DNA of 7,802 bases from Bacteroidales bacterium (GCA_030643125.1 DAOWML010000095.1:1-7802); one strand, 5' to 3'. Counted from the stretch's first letter, positions 1-6,049 are shown. Numbers and translations are program-made. The notes: generated from the sequence alone by a model not told the origin.

Positions 1-35
1 TATGATAAGAAATAAGGTATTACAGTCATTTTATA

Positions 36-43
36 TAAATTTG
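36..43 (+). promoter_or_regulatory. Possible -7 element for the TonB-dependent receptor gene
   Basis: TAAATTTG matches the Bacteroidota -7 consensus TAnnTTTG and lies about 30 bases before the receptor ATG. No TTG is visible at the expected -33 distance (roughly positions 12-18), so only half of the promoter is supported. The 72 bases upstream of the gene show no cobalamin riboswitch, although one could lie beyond the window edge. Confidence 0.35.
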
Positions 44-72
44 CTAGCTTATTAATTTTATAGCAATTTAAA

Positions 73-2121
73 ATGAAAAATCAATTAAAAACAAGTTTAA
101 AAGAATCAATTATAATCTTTAAAAGATGGAATAGAAAAGCTTATGCAGTATTTAATACTTTAAATAAAATTGTAAAAATCACAAGGCTGAGTGTAGCTTA
201 TTCCATCGTATTACTTCCTGTGCAGGTATTAAGTCAAACTGATACAACAGTTACAAAAAATCTTGATCTCGAAGAAGTTATTGTAAGTGCACAACGGGCT
301 CCGGTAATTTATTCACAGCTTTCAAGGTTAGTGACTACGATAGATAAAGAGGAAATAAAACTAATGCCTGTTTCAAGTGTGAATGAATTACTTAAAATTT
401 TTTCAGGAATAGATATCAGGCAACGTGGTGCACATGGAATACAATCCGATATTAGTATAAGAGGTGGCTCATTCGATCAAAACTTAATTCTTCTCAATGG
501 TGTTAATATTACCGACCCGCAAACAGGACATCATAGTTTAAACCTTCCAATCGATTTATTTTCAGTTGAACGTATAGAAATACTTGAAGGTCCCGGATCC
601 CGAGTTTTTGGTCCCAATGCATTTAGTGGTGCAATAAATATAATTACTAATCAATCCGACAAAAATTATACAAGGGCTGGATTTACAGCTGGTGATTTTG
701 GGTTATTTTCAGGAAACCTGGTAAGTTCTTATAAAATTAAAAATACCAAACATTTTATATCAGTATCGAAATCACAGAGTAATGGGTACATGAAAAATAC
801 CGATTATGATCAATATAATTTATTTTATAATTCTCTCTATAAATCAGAAAAAGGGAAGATCGATTTTCAGATAGGATACACGAATAAAGAATTTGGAGCA
901 AATAGTTTTTATACTCCTGCTTATCCTGATCAATACGAACAAACAAAAACAACTTTTACAAGTCTTAAATTTGAAACAGGAAAGAAGATTAAATTAATTC
1001 CGGTTGTATATTTTCGTCGACATCAGGATAGATTTGAATTATTTAGATATGAGCCGGCAGCTTGGTACGCAGGACATAATTATCATTTAACAGATGTTTA
1101 TGGAATTAAGTTAGATTCGCGTATGAGTACAAAATATGGAATAACATCGTTTGGAGCAGAGTTACGTTCAGAAAATATTTGGAGCAATGTTTTAGGTGAA
1201 CCAATGGATGATACGATTAAGGCGATTGGAGAACAGGATGGATTTTATACACATAAATATTCGAGAACAGTATCAAATTATTTTTTGGAACATTCTTTTG
1301 TAGTGGGAAACTTTTCATTTTCTTCCGGTTTGTTAGCTAGTTGGGTTTCTGAAAATGATTTTGAATTTAATATATATCCCGGGGTTGACCTTAGTTATAG
1401 TTTCCAAAAGAATATTAAAACATATTTAACATTCAACAAATCGCTTCGTTTACCAACATTTACAGATTTGTTTTATTCCGGTCCAAGTAACATAGGAAAT
1501 CCTGATTTAAAACCAGAGGAGGCATGGAGTTATGAAGCAGGTTTAAAATTCAATAATAGTTTTATTAAATCAAATTTGAGTTTTTATTATCGTGACTCAA
1601 AAAATTTGATAGCATGGGTTAAACCTACAAATGCTGATCCGGATGCTAAATGGGAAACACAAAATTTAACTGATGTTAAAACACAAGGGTTTACTATTTC
1701 TAATTCGCTACAGATTAATAAGTTCTTAATCGATTTTATAAATATTAACTACAATTATTTAGATCAACAGTCGAATTCAGGTGAGTATGATACAAAGTAT
1801 TCATTAAATTATTTAAAGCATAATTTGATTATTTCTGTTAATCATAAAATATTAAATCAACTGAATTTATCCTGGAATTTAAAATACCAGGATCGAGCGG
1901 GAAGTTATTTAAAATATGATTTTAATATTAACGATTATTTTGGAGAGCAAGATTTTAATCCATTTTGGATATTTGATGCAAAACTGTCATGGAATTATAA
2001 GCTTCTAACAATTTATACAGAAGCAAGTAATATTTTAAATGAGAATTATACTGATATTGGTAATGTAAAAATGCCTGGAAGGTGGTTCAAAGCTGGATTT
2101 GATGTACAGATAGGTTATTAA
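73..2121 (+). CDS. TonB-dependent outer-membrane receptor (BtuB/FepA-like size class)
   Basis: An outer-membrane beta-barrel transporter that would use TonB/ExbBD energy to import a scarce ligand. Residues 1-39 form a long basic extension with an aromatic/Arg segment (RWNRKAYAVF, residues 18-27). A hydrophobic stretch at about 40-53 follows, with likely cleavage at S54|Q55. A TonB-box-like segment (LEEVIVSAQ) lies near 66-74. The plug domain spans about 77-195 and includes the typical SIRGG (128-132), LNGV (141-144) and the RIEILEGPGS to GAINIIT region (167-192). Residues from about 200 onward are the barrel, ending in an aromatic C-terminal Tyr as outer-membrane proteins do. At 682 aa it lacks the N-terminal carboxypeptidase-like domain of SusC proteins and there is no SusD gene nearby, so it is not a glycan-utilisation pair. 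The size suits cobalamin or siderophore receptors, but the neighbours do not reveal the ligand. The family is firm; the substrate is unknown. Confidence 0.93.
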   Translation: MKNQLKTSLKESIIIFKRWNRKAYAVFNTLNKIVKITRLSVAYSIVLLPVQVLSQTDTTVTKNLDLEEVIVSAQRAPVIYSQLSRLVTTIDKEEIKLMPVSSVNELLKIFSGIDIRQRGAHGIQSDISIRGGSFDQNLILLNGVNITDPQTGHHSLNLPIDLFSVERIEILEGPGSRVFGPNAFSGAINIITNQSDKNYTRAGFTAGDFGLFSGNLVSSYKIKNTKHFISVSKSQSNGYMKNTDYDQYNLFYNSLYKSEKGKIDFQIGYTNKEFGANSFYTPAYPDQYEQTKTTFTSLKFETGKKIKLIPVVYFRRHQDRFELFRYEPAAWYAGHNYHLTDVYGIKLDSRMSTKYGITSFGAELRSENIWSNVLGEPMDDTIKAIGEQDGFYTHKYSRTVSNYFLEHSFVVGNFSFSSGLLASWVSENDFEFNIYPGVDLSYSFQKNIKTYLTFNKSLRLPTFTDLFYSGPSNIGNPDLKPEEAWSYEAGLKFNNSFIKSNLSFYYRDSKNLIAWVKPTNADPDAKWETQNLTDVKTQGFTISNSLQINKFLIDFININYNYLDQQSNSGEYDTKYSLNYLKHNLIISVNHKILNQLNLSWNLKYQDRAGSYLKYDFNINDYFGEQDFNPFWIFDAKLSWNYKLLTIYTEASNILNENYTDIGNVKMPGRWFKAGFDVQIGY

Positions 2122-2146
2122 TAATTGATTTGGTTAACAAAAAAAT

Positions 2147-2176
2147 AATCAATAAAACTGTCTTAACTTATTGATT
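2147..2176 (+). terminator. AT-rich hairpin after the receptor gene (weak terminator or operator)
   Basis: A perfect 9-bp inverted repeat, AATCAATAA (2147-2155) and TTATTGATT (2168-2176), encloses a 12-base loop and is followed by T then AC. It lies 26 bases after the receptor stop codon, so it could end that transcript. It has little GC and only a short T run, and its right arm contains the TTG at 2171-2173 that serves as the -33 box of the next gene. An operator role is therefore equally possible. Confidence 0.4.
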
Positions 2177-2199
2177 TTACAAATATTTTGCTACTTTTG
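2171..2199 (+). promoter_or_regulatory. Bacteroidota-type promoter for the Glu-rich lipoprotein gene
   Basis: TTG at 2171-2173, an 18-bp spacer, then TACTTTTG at 2192-2199 matches the TTG / TAnnTTTG promoter of the Bacteroidota sigma factor. Transcription would begin near 2203-2207, giving a leader of about 30 bases before the ATG at 2238. This is the best-matching promoter in the window. A short dyad (TAGGA-A-TCCTA, 2201-2211) and a 12-base palindrome (AAATTATAATTT, 2211-2222) lie at and just after the predicted start site. Confidence 0.65.
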
Positions 2200-2237
2200 T
2201 TAGGAATCCTAAATTATAATTTAAATCAATTTACAAC

Positions 2238-2465
2238 ATGAAAAAATTACAATTATTACTAGTAGCCTTAGCACTTGTTAGTTTTACTGCTTTTTATTCT
2301 TGCGGTAATGTAAAAGAAAAAGTTGAAGAAGCAGCGATAGAAGCAGTAGAAGAAGTTGAAGAAGCAGTTGTTGAAGAAGCAGTTGTTGAAGAAACTGAAG
2401 AAGCTGTTGCTGAAGAAGCAGAAGTAGAAGAAGTAGAAGAAACTGAAGAAGCTCCTGAAGAGTAG
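2238..2465 (+). CDS. Small, extremely Glu-rich putative lipoprotein
   Basis: A 75-residue protein with a basic start (MKK), a hydrophobic core to about residue 19, and a relaxed lipobox FYSC whose Cys22 would be lipidated after signal peptidase II cleavage. The mature part has about 54 residues, of which 25 are Glu. Nearly all the rest are Ala and Val, with a few Thr, and the only Lys residues are just after the Cys. The sequence is built from EEAV/EEVEE-type units that predict a helix or coiled coil with very strong negative charge. At DNA level there is a 15-bp tandem repeat (2358-2393). A good promoter precedes the gene and a strong terminator follows, so it is probably monocistronic and well expressed. 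I do not recognise a family. An anionic surface or periplasmic spacer, or a cation-binding role, would be speculation. Low-complexity composition makes homology searches unreliable here. Confidence 0.8.
   Translation: MKKLQLLLVALALVSFTAFYSCGNVKEKVEEAAIEAVEEVEEAVVEEAVVEETEEAVAEEAEVEEVEETEEAPEE
2358..2393 (+). repeat. 15-bp in-frame tandem repeat inside the lipoprotein gene
   Basis: GAAGAAGCAGTTGTT occurs twice in perfect succession (2358-2372 and 2373-2387), followed by a partial third GAAGAA (2388-2393). It encodes EEAVV units. The unit length is a multiple of three, so slippage would change protein length without breaking the frame. Confidence 0.85.
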
Positions 2466-2490
2466 GCTGTTTAGTTTAAAAAGAAATTTA

Positions 2491-2520
2491 AGCAGGACTT
2501 TGAAGTCCTGCTTTCTTATT
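2491..2520. terminator. Bidirectional intrinsic terminator between convergent genes
   Basis: AGCAGGACTT (2491-2500) and AAGTCCTGCT (2503-2512) are perfect reverse complements, giving at least an 8-bp GC-containing stem with a small loop. On the + strand the stem is followed by TTCTTATTTT, and on the - strand by TAAATTTCTTTTT. It lies 25 bases after the lipoprotein stop and 8 bases after the stop of the converging membrane-protein gene, so it can end transcription in both directions. Confidence 0.85.
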
Positions 2521-3342
2521 TTAAAATAATAGCTGAATAAATCCTGTTATAACTTCCCCGCTTGAATAGTCTAATTCTGATCCGAATAAACTGTGAGGAA
2601 TAATATAAATAAGAAAAAGTACAATTGATGCAATTAAAGTGTATCTATACTTAGGAGATTTTCGATTTCCTAAAACAGCTACCAACCAAAAGATAACTGC
2701 AATTAAAGTTTTATTATCCGTTAAATCCCAACCAAAAGGAATTCCAGTCCATGCTTGTCCAAAAGCATAATGTTGAACAATAGGCCCGAAAATCATTCCT
2801 CCAAATAAAAGTAATAATAAAGTTAATTTACCATAAAATACATGTTTCTCAATTTTCCCTAAAGCAAATAAACCCGAAAGGTTGGACAATAGCATGGCAA
2901 CAAACATGAATATGATATGTGGAATTAAAGCCCACGCAGGTACACTTCCTTTAAATCGAATAACCACATGCTCTGTTTCAATTTCTTCTTCAGATTCTGA
3001 ACTTTTAAACGATAAAAAATATTCCAGTTTGCCAGCAGGAGCTTGTTTGGGTAAATAAGCTATTAGTTTATTATCTTGTTGTTTAAAATTAAGTGTGGAA
3101 AAAGGTTCGTTAACAGGGAAACGTCTGTAATGCAATTTTACTGAATTAAAAGCATTATTTGTAGGAAGTTCAACCACGCGATCTTCATTGGAATCACTAC
3201 TTCTTGGTAAAGCAAATTTAATTGAATTATCAGCAAATTGAATTTCAACTTTTTTTGGATAGGTTGGCCCTGTTTTTCTTTGGTAATAAGCCGATGCTAA
3301 TGTTATTACAACTGCTAATGTCCAGAATAATATTGTTTTCAT
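2521..3342 (-). CDS. Conserved multi-spanning membrane protein of unknown function with a beta-rich extracytoplasmic domain
   Basis: A 273-residue protein. Residues 1-19 form a signal peptide or first membrane helix. Residues about 25-130 form a soluble, beta-rich, extracytoplasmic-looking domain rich in alternating hydrophobic residues. Four further membrane helices follow at about 135-161, 168-188, 211-225 and 234-254. Between helices 3 and 4 is a striking segment, GPIVQHYAFG (186-195) running into TGIPFGWDLTDNK (199-211), that looks like the conserved signature of this protein. His142, His191 and His250 lie in or next to membrane helices and could bind a cofactor, but nothing proves that. 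From memory, similar proteins are annotated only as hypothetical in Bacteroidota genomes. It starts 11 bases after the M23 peptidase stop and is probably co-transcribed with it. The ORF is complete, with an ATG start and the bidirectional terminator right after the stop. Confidence 0.85.
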   Translation of the reverse strand: MKTILFWTLAVVITLASAYYQRKTGPTYPKKVEIQFADNSIKFALPRSSDSNEDRVVELPTNNAFNSVKLHYRRFPVNEPFSTLNFKQQDNKLIAYLPKQAPAGKLEYFLSFKSSESEEEIETEHVVIRFKGSVPAWALIPHIIFMFVAMLLSNLSGLFALGKIEKHVFYGKLTLLLLLFGGMIFGPIVQHYAFGQAWTGIPFGWDLTDNKTLIAVIFWLVAVLGNRKSPKYRYTLIASIVLFLIYIIPHSLFGSELDYSSGEVITGFIQLLF

Positions 3343-3353
3343 AGTTTTAGTTT

Positions 3354-5072
3354 TTACCAGTAAAATGTTGTATAATAAGTTGAAATATTATCATTATTGT
3401 CAATAACAAATAATTCGAGTTCATGTTCGTTATTTTTATTAATTTTTTCACTATCCATGATATAAAATAGCAAATCGTTTTTCTGGTCATATTCAAATAA
3501 GGCCCAGTTGTTATCAATATATCCATTGTATGATTTTACTCCGGATAAATCATCTGTAATTAAAAATTTAATTTTCTTACCCTTCAGATTATTAAAATCT
3601 GATAAGGGTTTTATTTCAGGTGAAATTGTATCGACCAAAACAATAAAATCACCGAATATTTTTACTTCGGAAACAATATATCCGTTAATTAATTCTCCTC
3701 CGATTGAATTTATTTCTTCATCCAAAATTTCTGCAATTAAAGCTTTATTAGATAATTCATCTGGCAAGCCCAATGTCTTTATTGAAAGTGAATAACCTTT
3801 ATTTAGGGGAGTATAAATATTATGTATATGATGTATATTTGAATATGCTCTATATTTTGGCTCAGATTTGGAATATTTAAAATAAATAGTGTCAAACAAA
3901 GACTTTTTAGGAATGATTATTTTAATTTCATCACCTTCGAAAACATTTTCTGTTTCCCAGTTCATAAATATTCCATTTATTGAATCCTTAACAAGTGGGT
4001 TTGGTAAATCTTGTAACTGTCCGATTGCGTGAAAAGAAAGTTCTGAATTATTCCCATACACGTCTGTTGCAATAATTCTTACATTATAAGAGGTATCTTT
4101 ATTAAATGAATAAATCCCTTTGTTCAAATTAGATTTATAAATACTTAAATTATTATTTGGAGCTATAAAAGTTTTCTGAATGGTCTTTTTTGATCTGATT
4201 TTCTCTGCATAATCAATATGACTTTTTACATATCTTGTTTCATAAAACGAGAATTTGTCAATTGAATGATTATAAATTAATAAACTGTCAATAAATACTG
4301 ATAAAGTATAAATTCCGCACCTGTTTCGCGAGTTGTTCAGGTAATCATACATTTCTATTCCAAAACCAATATCTCCTGATAAGTGAATCTGATTAGTATC
4401 GACAATAGTGTATGAATCATTATTTTTCTTTAGTTTAAGATGCTTTATTTCACGGCAGTTATTTATCTTACTGTTTTTATTTAAAGGATAAATAACAAGA
4501 CTATATAAAACAGGAGCGATATTGTCTTTAACATCAAAATTAAAAAATAATGGGTTTACCGGAATCTGGTTAATAGTTTCACGTACTTCAAAATGTAAGT
4601 GAGGTCCTTCTGAGCTACCTGTATTCCCGGAAAATCCAATAACTACTCCCTTTTGTACAGGCAGGTCTCCTTGTTTTGGAAAATAATTTATTTCAAATTC
4701 ATTGTTTTGATATTGAATGTCTTTTACCAGTTTGTCAATTTTAGAATTGAATTTACTCAGATGACCGTATACTGTTGTATATTCATTAGGATGATTGATA
4801 TAAATGGTTTTACCATAACTGTTTACAGAAACTTTTATTCTGGATATATATCCCTCTTCAACTGCATATATCTTTTTACCAATAACACCTTGTGTTTTAA
4901 TATCAATACCTGCATGAAAATGGGTTGACCGTATTTCTCCAAAATTGCCTGATAAATAAATAGGGAAGTCAATGGGTGAACGAAAAATTATATTCTCATA
5001 ATTTATTTGACTGTATGTAAAAGATGTAAAGAAGAGAGAGTAAAATAATAAACTTAGCTTTTTATATTGCAT
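3354..5072 (-). CDS. M23 family (LytM-type) zinc metallopeptidase, secreted
   Basis: A probable peptidoglycan endopeptidase, cutting stem-peptide cross-bridges in the periplasm. It has a signal peptide with likely cleavage at S21|Q22 (FTYSQ). The M23 domain comes first, about residues 28-180: HxxxD at His53-Asp57, YGHL with His104, and HLH at His158-His160. By comparison with LytM, His53, Asp57 and His160 would bind zinc and His104 and His158 would be catalytic. All are present, so the enzyme looks active rather than a degenerate EnvC/NlpD-type activator. Residues about 185-572 are a long beta-rich C-terminal region of unknown role, starting DNIAP. The total length of 572 aa is in the range I recall for Bacteroidota M23 proteins with this layout. 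The gene heads a two-gene unit with the membrane protein 11 bases downstream and is divergent from the zapA operon, which suggests a link to division or envelope growth. That link is inference. Confidence 0.92.
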   Translation of the reverse strand: MQYKKLSLLFYSLFFTSFTYSQINYENIIFRSPIDFPIYLSGNFGEIRSTHFHAGIDIKTQGVIGKKIYAVEEGYISRIKVSVNSYGKTIYINHPNEYTTVYGHLSKFNSKIDKLVKDIQYQNNEFEINYFPKQGDLPVQKGVVIGFSGNTGSSEGPHLHFEVRETINQIPVNPLFFNFDVKDNIAPVLYSLVIYPLNKNSKINNCREIKHLKLKKNNDSYTIVDTNQIHLSGDIGFGIEMYDYLNNSRNRCGIYTLSVFIDSLLIYNHSIDKFSFYETRYVKSHIDYAEKIRSKKTIQKTFIAPNNNLSIYKSNLNKGIYSFNKDTSYNVRIIATDVYGNNSELSFHAIGQLQDLPNPLVKDSINGIFMNWETENVFEGDEIKIIIPKKSLFDTIYFKYSKSEPKYRAYSNIHHIHNIYTPLNKGYSLSIKTLGLPDELSNKALIAEILDEEINSIGGELINGYIVSEVKIFGDFIVLVDTISPEIKPLSDFNNLKGKKIKFLITDDLSGVKSYNGYIDNNWALFEYDQKNDLLFYIMDSEKINKNNEHELELFVIDNNDNISTYYTTFYW

Positions 5073-5122
5073 TATTTTATATAAATTTATACAGGTAAAT
5101 AATGTTTTAGTTTTTAAAACAA

Positions 5123-5130
5123 CAAAACTA
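5123..5130 (-). promoter_or_regulatory. Possible -7 element for the M23 peptidase operon
   Basis: On the minus strand this reads TAGTTTTG, matching TAnnTTTG, about 50 bases before the peptidase ATG. No TTG is seen on that strand at the usual -33 distance (plus-strand CAA near 5146-5152 is absent), so support rests on the -7 box alone. The 152-base gap 5073-5224 is shared with the divergent coiled-coil/zapA operon. Confidence 0.4.
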
Positions 5131-5194
5131 AAATTAAATTTGTTTTATAATAAAAATTAAGGAACTAATATTTTTAAAATAGCTTAGGCTATAT

Positions 5195-5202
5195 TAATTT
5201 TG
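5195..5202 (+). promoter_or_regulatory. Probable promoter -7 element for the coiled-coil/zapA operon
   Basis: TAATTTTG fits TAnnTTTG and lies 22 bases before the ATG at 5225, giving a very short leader. The -33 position holds only a T run (5171-5175), so that box is poor. A small dyad, ATAGC (5179-5183) and GCTAT (5188-5192), fills the spacer just before the -7 box and could be a regulator site or chance. Confidence 0.5.
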
Positions 5203-5224
5203 CATTTGCTTTTTATAGATAATC

Positions 5225-5518
5225 ATGGAGATTGAACAAAAAGATATAGCGAGTACTTTAAAAGATAAGGTTAAAAAATTATTATCTTTGTACAATGATT
5301 TAAAAGTAAAAAATACAGAGCTTAAAAAACAAACAGAAGAATATAAAATACAGATAAAAAATAAAGAAGCTGAATTAGATTTTTTGAAAAATAAATATAA
5401 TAAGCTTAAATTAGCAAAAAGTCTTTTAGCATCAACTGGTGATAGTCACGATGCTAAAATAAAGATTAACGGAATTGTGCGGGAGATCGACAAATGTATT
5501 GCTCTTTTAAACAGATAG
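5225..5518 (+). CDS. Small coiled-coil protein preceding ZapA (candidate ZapB-like division partner)
   Basis: A 97-residue protein, cytoplasmic by absence of any signal or membrane segment. Residues about 8-65 are a Lys/Glu-rich helix with Leu/Ile/Tyr at heptad-like spacing, predicting a coiled coil. A distinct C-terminal segment follows: AKSLLASTGDSHDAK (64-78) and then INGIVREIDKCIALLNR (81-97). This end is far less low-complexity than the helix and looks like a conserved interaction motif. The gene is 14 bases before zapA and in the same orientation, so the two are almost surely co-transcribed. ZapB in Enterobacteria is a short coiled coil that binds ZapA, so a functional analogue is a reasonable guess. 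True homology cannot be shown from coiled-coil sequence, and in E. coli zapB is not next to zapA. Start chosen at the only upstream ATG, 22 bases after the -7 box. Confidence 0.85.
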   Translation: MEIEQKDIASTLKDKVKKLLSLYNDLKVKNTELKKQTEEYKIQIKNKEAELDFLKNKYNKLKLAKSLLASTGDSHDAKIKINGIVREIDKCIALLNR

Positions 5519-5532
5519 AATCTGAATAGATA

Positions 5533-5826
5533 ATGGAAGATAAATTATCAATAAGGGTTAATGTTGCAGATAGATATTATCCACTTAAAATAGACAGAAA
5601 AGATGAGGAGAAGATTCGTAAGGCAGCGAAAATGATAAATGAAAAGGTGTTACAATATAAACAAAGATACACCGATAAAGATATACAGGATTTTTTAGCA
5701 ATGGCAGCCTTGCAATATGTAATAAAAGTAATAGAATGTGACTCTAATCTTGAATCATCGCCTGTTTTAGAAGAATTAAAAGACTTGGATAACGAGTTAA
5801 ATGAATTTTTAAAAAGAGAATACTAG
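5533..5826 (+). CDS. zapA: Cell division protein ZapA
   Basis: A 97-residue cytoplasmic protein that would bind FtsZ and promote bundling of protofilaments in the Z ring. The N-terminal half shows the ZapA pattern: a short beta hairpin (LSIRVNVADRYYPLKI, residues 5-20), then EEKIRKAAKMINEKV (25-39), and DIQDFLAMAALQYVIKV (50-66), matching the typical 'D..D.LAMAAL' region of the family. The C-terminal third (about 73-97) is an acidic helix, consistent with the coiled-coil tetramerisation part. Length is normal for the family. It follows the coiled-coil gene by 14 bases and is followed 29 bases later by the 6S RNA, an order also known from E. coli, where ssrS lies directly downstream of zapA. 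Confidence 0.92.
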   Translation: MEDKLSIRVNVADRYYPLKIDRKDEEKIRKAAKMINEKVLQYKQRYTDKDIQDFLAMAALQYVIKVIECDSNLESSPVLEELKDLDNELNEFLKREY

Positions 5827-5855
5827 CGTTCTTTAAAATATTAATTACGATTTTG

Positions 5856-6049
5856 CCCGTATTATTTCTTTAATGTCTGTGAAACTCAACACTTTACTAA
5901 TTGGAGTAAAGCTTGTTTGATTGAGGGCGGGCCCCATTCCGATTCGTCGGAATTCCTTCGGGAACAGGGGATGGCCGAAATTGAGTGGCAGCTCCACCCA
6001 TTTCTAATTGGGGTTTTTAGAGAATTGAAGATAATAATGCGGGTTTTTT
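5856..6049 (+). ncRNA. ssrS: 6S RNA (Bacteroidales-1 type)
   Basis: The 249-base gap between zapA and rny is filled by a structured RNA of about 194 nt. A long closing stem pairs 5856-5874 with 6024-6043: 19 bp including G-U pairs, with one bulged base. It is followed at once by six T (6044-6049), so the stem doubles as the 3' side of an intrinsic terminator. Inside are a central open region (about 5875-5929 opposite 5977-6023), a small hairpin CTTTACT/AGTAAAG (5892-5898 with 5905-5911), and a GC-rich apical domain (5930-5935 with 5969-5976) carrying two UUCG-loop hairpins. Size, closed-stem/open-bubble/apical-stem plan and position after zapA all fit 6S RNA, which holds the housekeeping RNA polymerase by imitating an open promoter. 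From memory, the Bacteroidales-1 motif at this locus was later recognised as 6S RNA. The 5' end could be a few bases either side of 5856, because only a partial -7 box (GATTTTG, 5849-5855) precedes it. Confidence 0.85.
6024..6049 (+). terminator. Intrinsic terminator of the 6S RNA
   Basis: The 3' arm of the 6S closing stem ends in GCGGG (6039-6043) and is followed by TTTTTT (6044-6049), while its pairing partner begins CCCG at 5856. The stem closes over about 150 bases, so it is not a classic compact terminator hairpin and may be leaky. This matters because rny starts only 26 bases downstream. Confidence 0.6.

Noticed and set aside
1..72. Cobalamin riboswitch ahead of the receptor
   Set aside because: The available 72 bases are AT-rich with no B12-box-like conserved segment. 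A riboswitch further upstream cannot be judged.
755..952. Minus-strand ORF of 65 codons
   Set aside because: It lies wholly inside the TonB-dependent receptor gene on the opposite strand, and its product is a Cys/Tyr/Ile-rich string with no recognisable domain.
73..2121. SusC-type glycan transporter
   Set aside because: The protein is too short, lacks the N-terminal carboxypeptidase-like domain, and has no SusD partner next to it.
3508..3795. Plus-strand ORF of 95 codons
   Set aside because: It is antisense to the C-terminal part of the M23 peptidase, whose reading frame is intact, and it has no promoter or family resemblance.
4653..4928. Plus-strand ORF of 91 codons
   Set aside because: It is antisense to the catalytic domain of the M23 peptidase. 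The hydrophobic composition follows from the reverse reading of the peptidase codons.
5892..5911. CTTTACT/AGTAAAG hairpin as a stand-alone terminator for zapA
   Set aside because: No T run follows it, and it fits better as an internal element of the 6S RNA.
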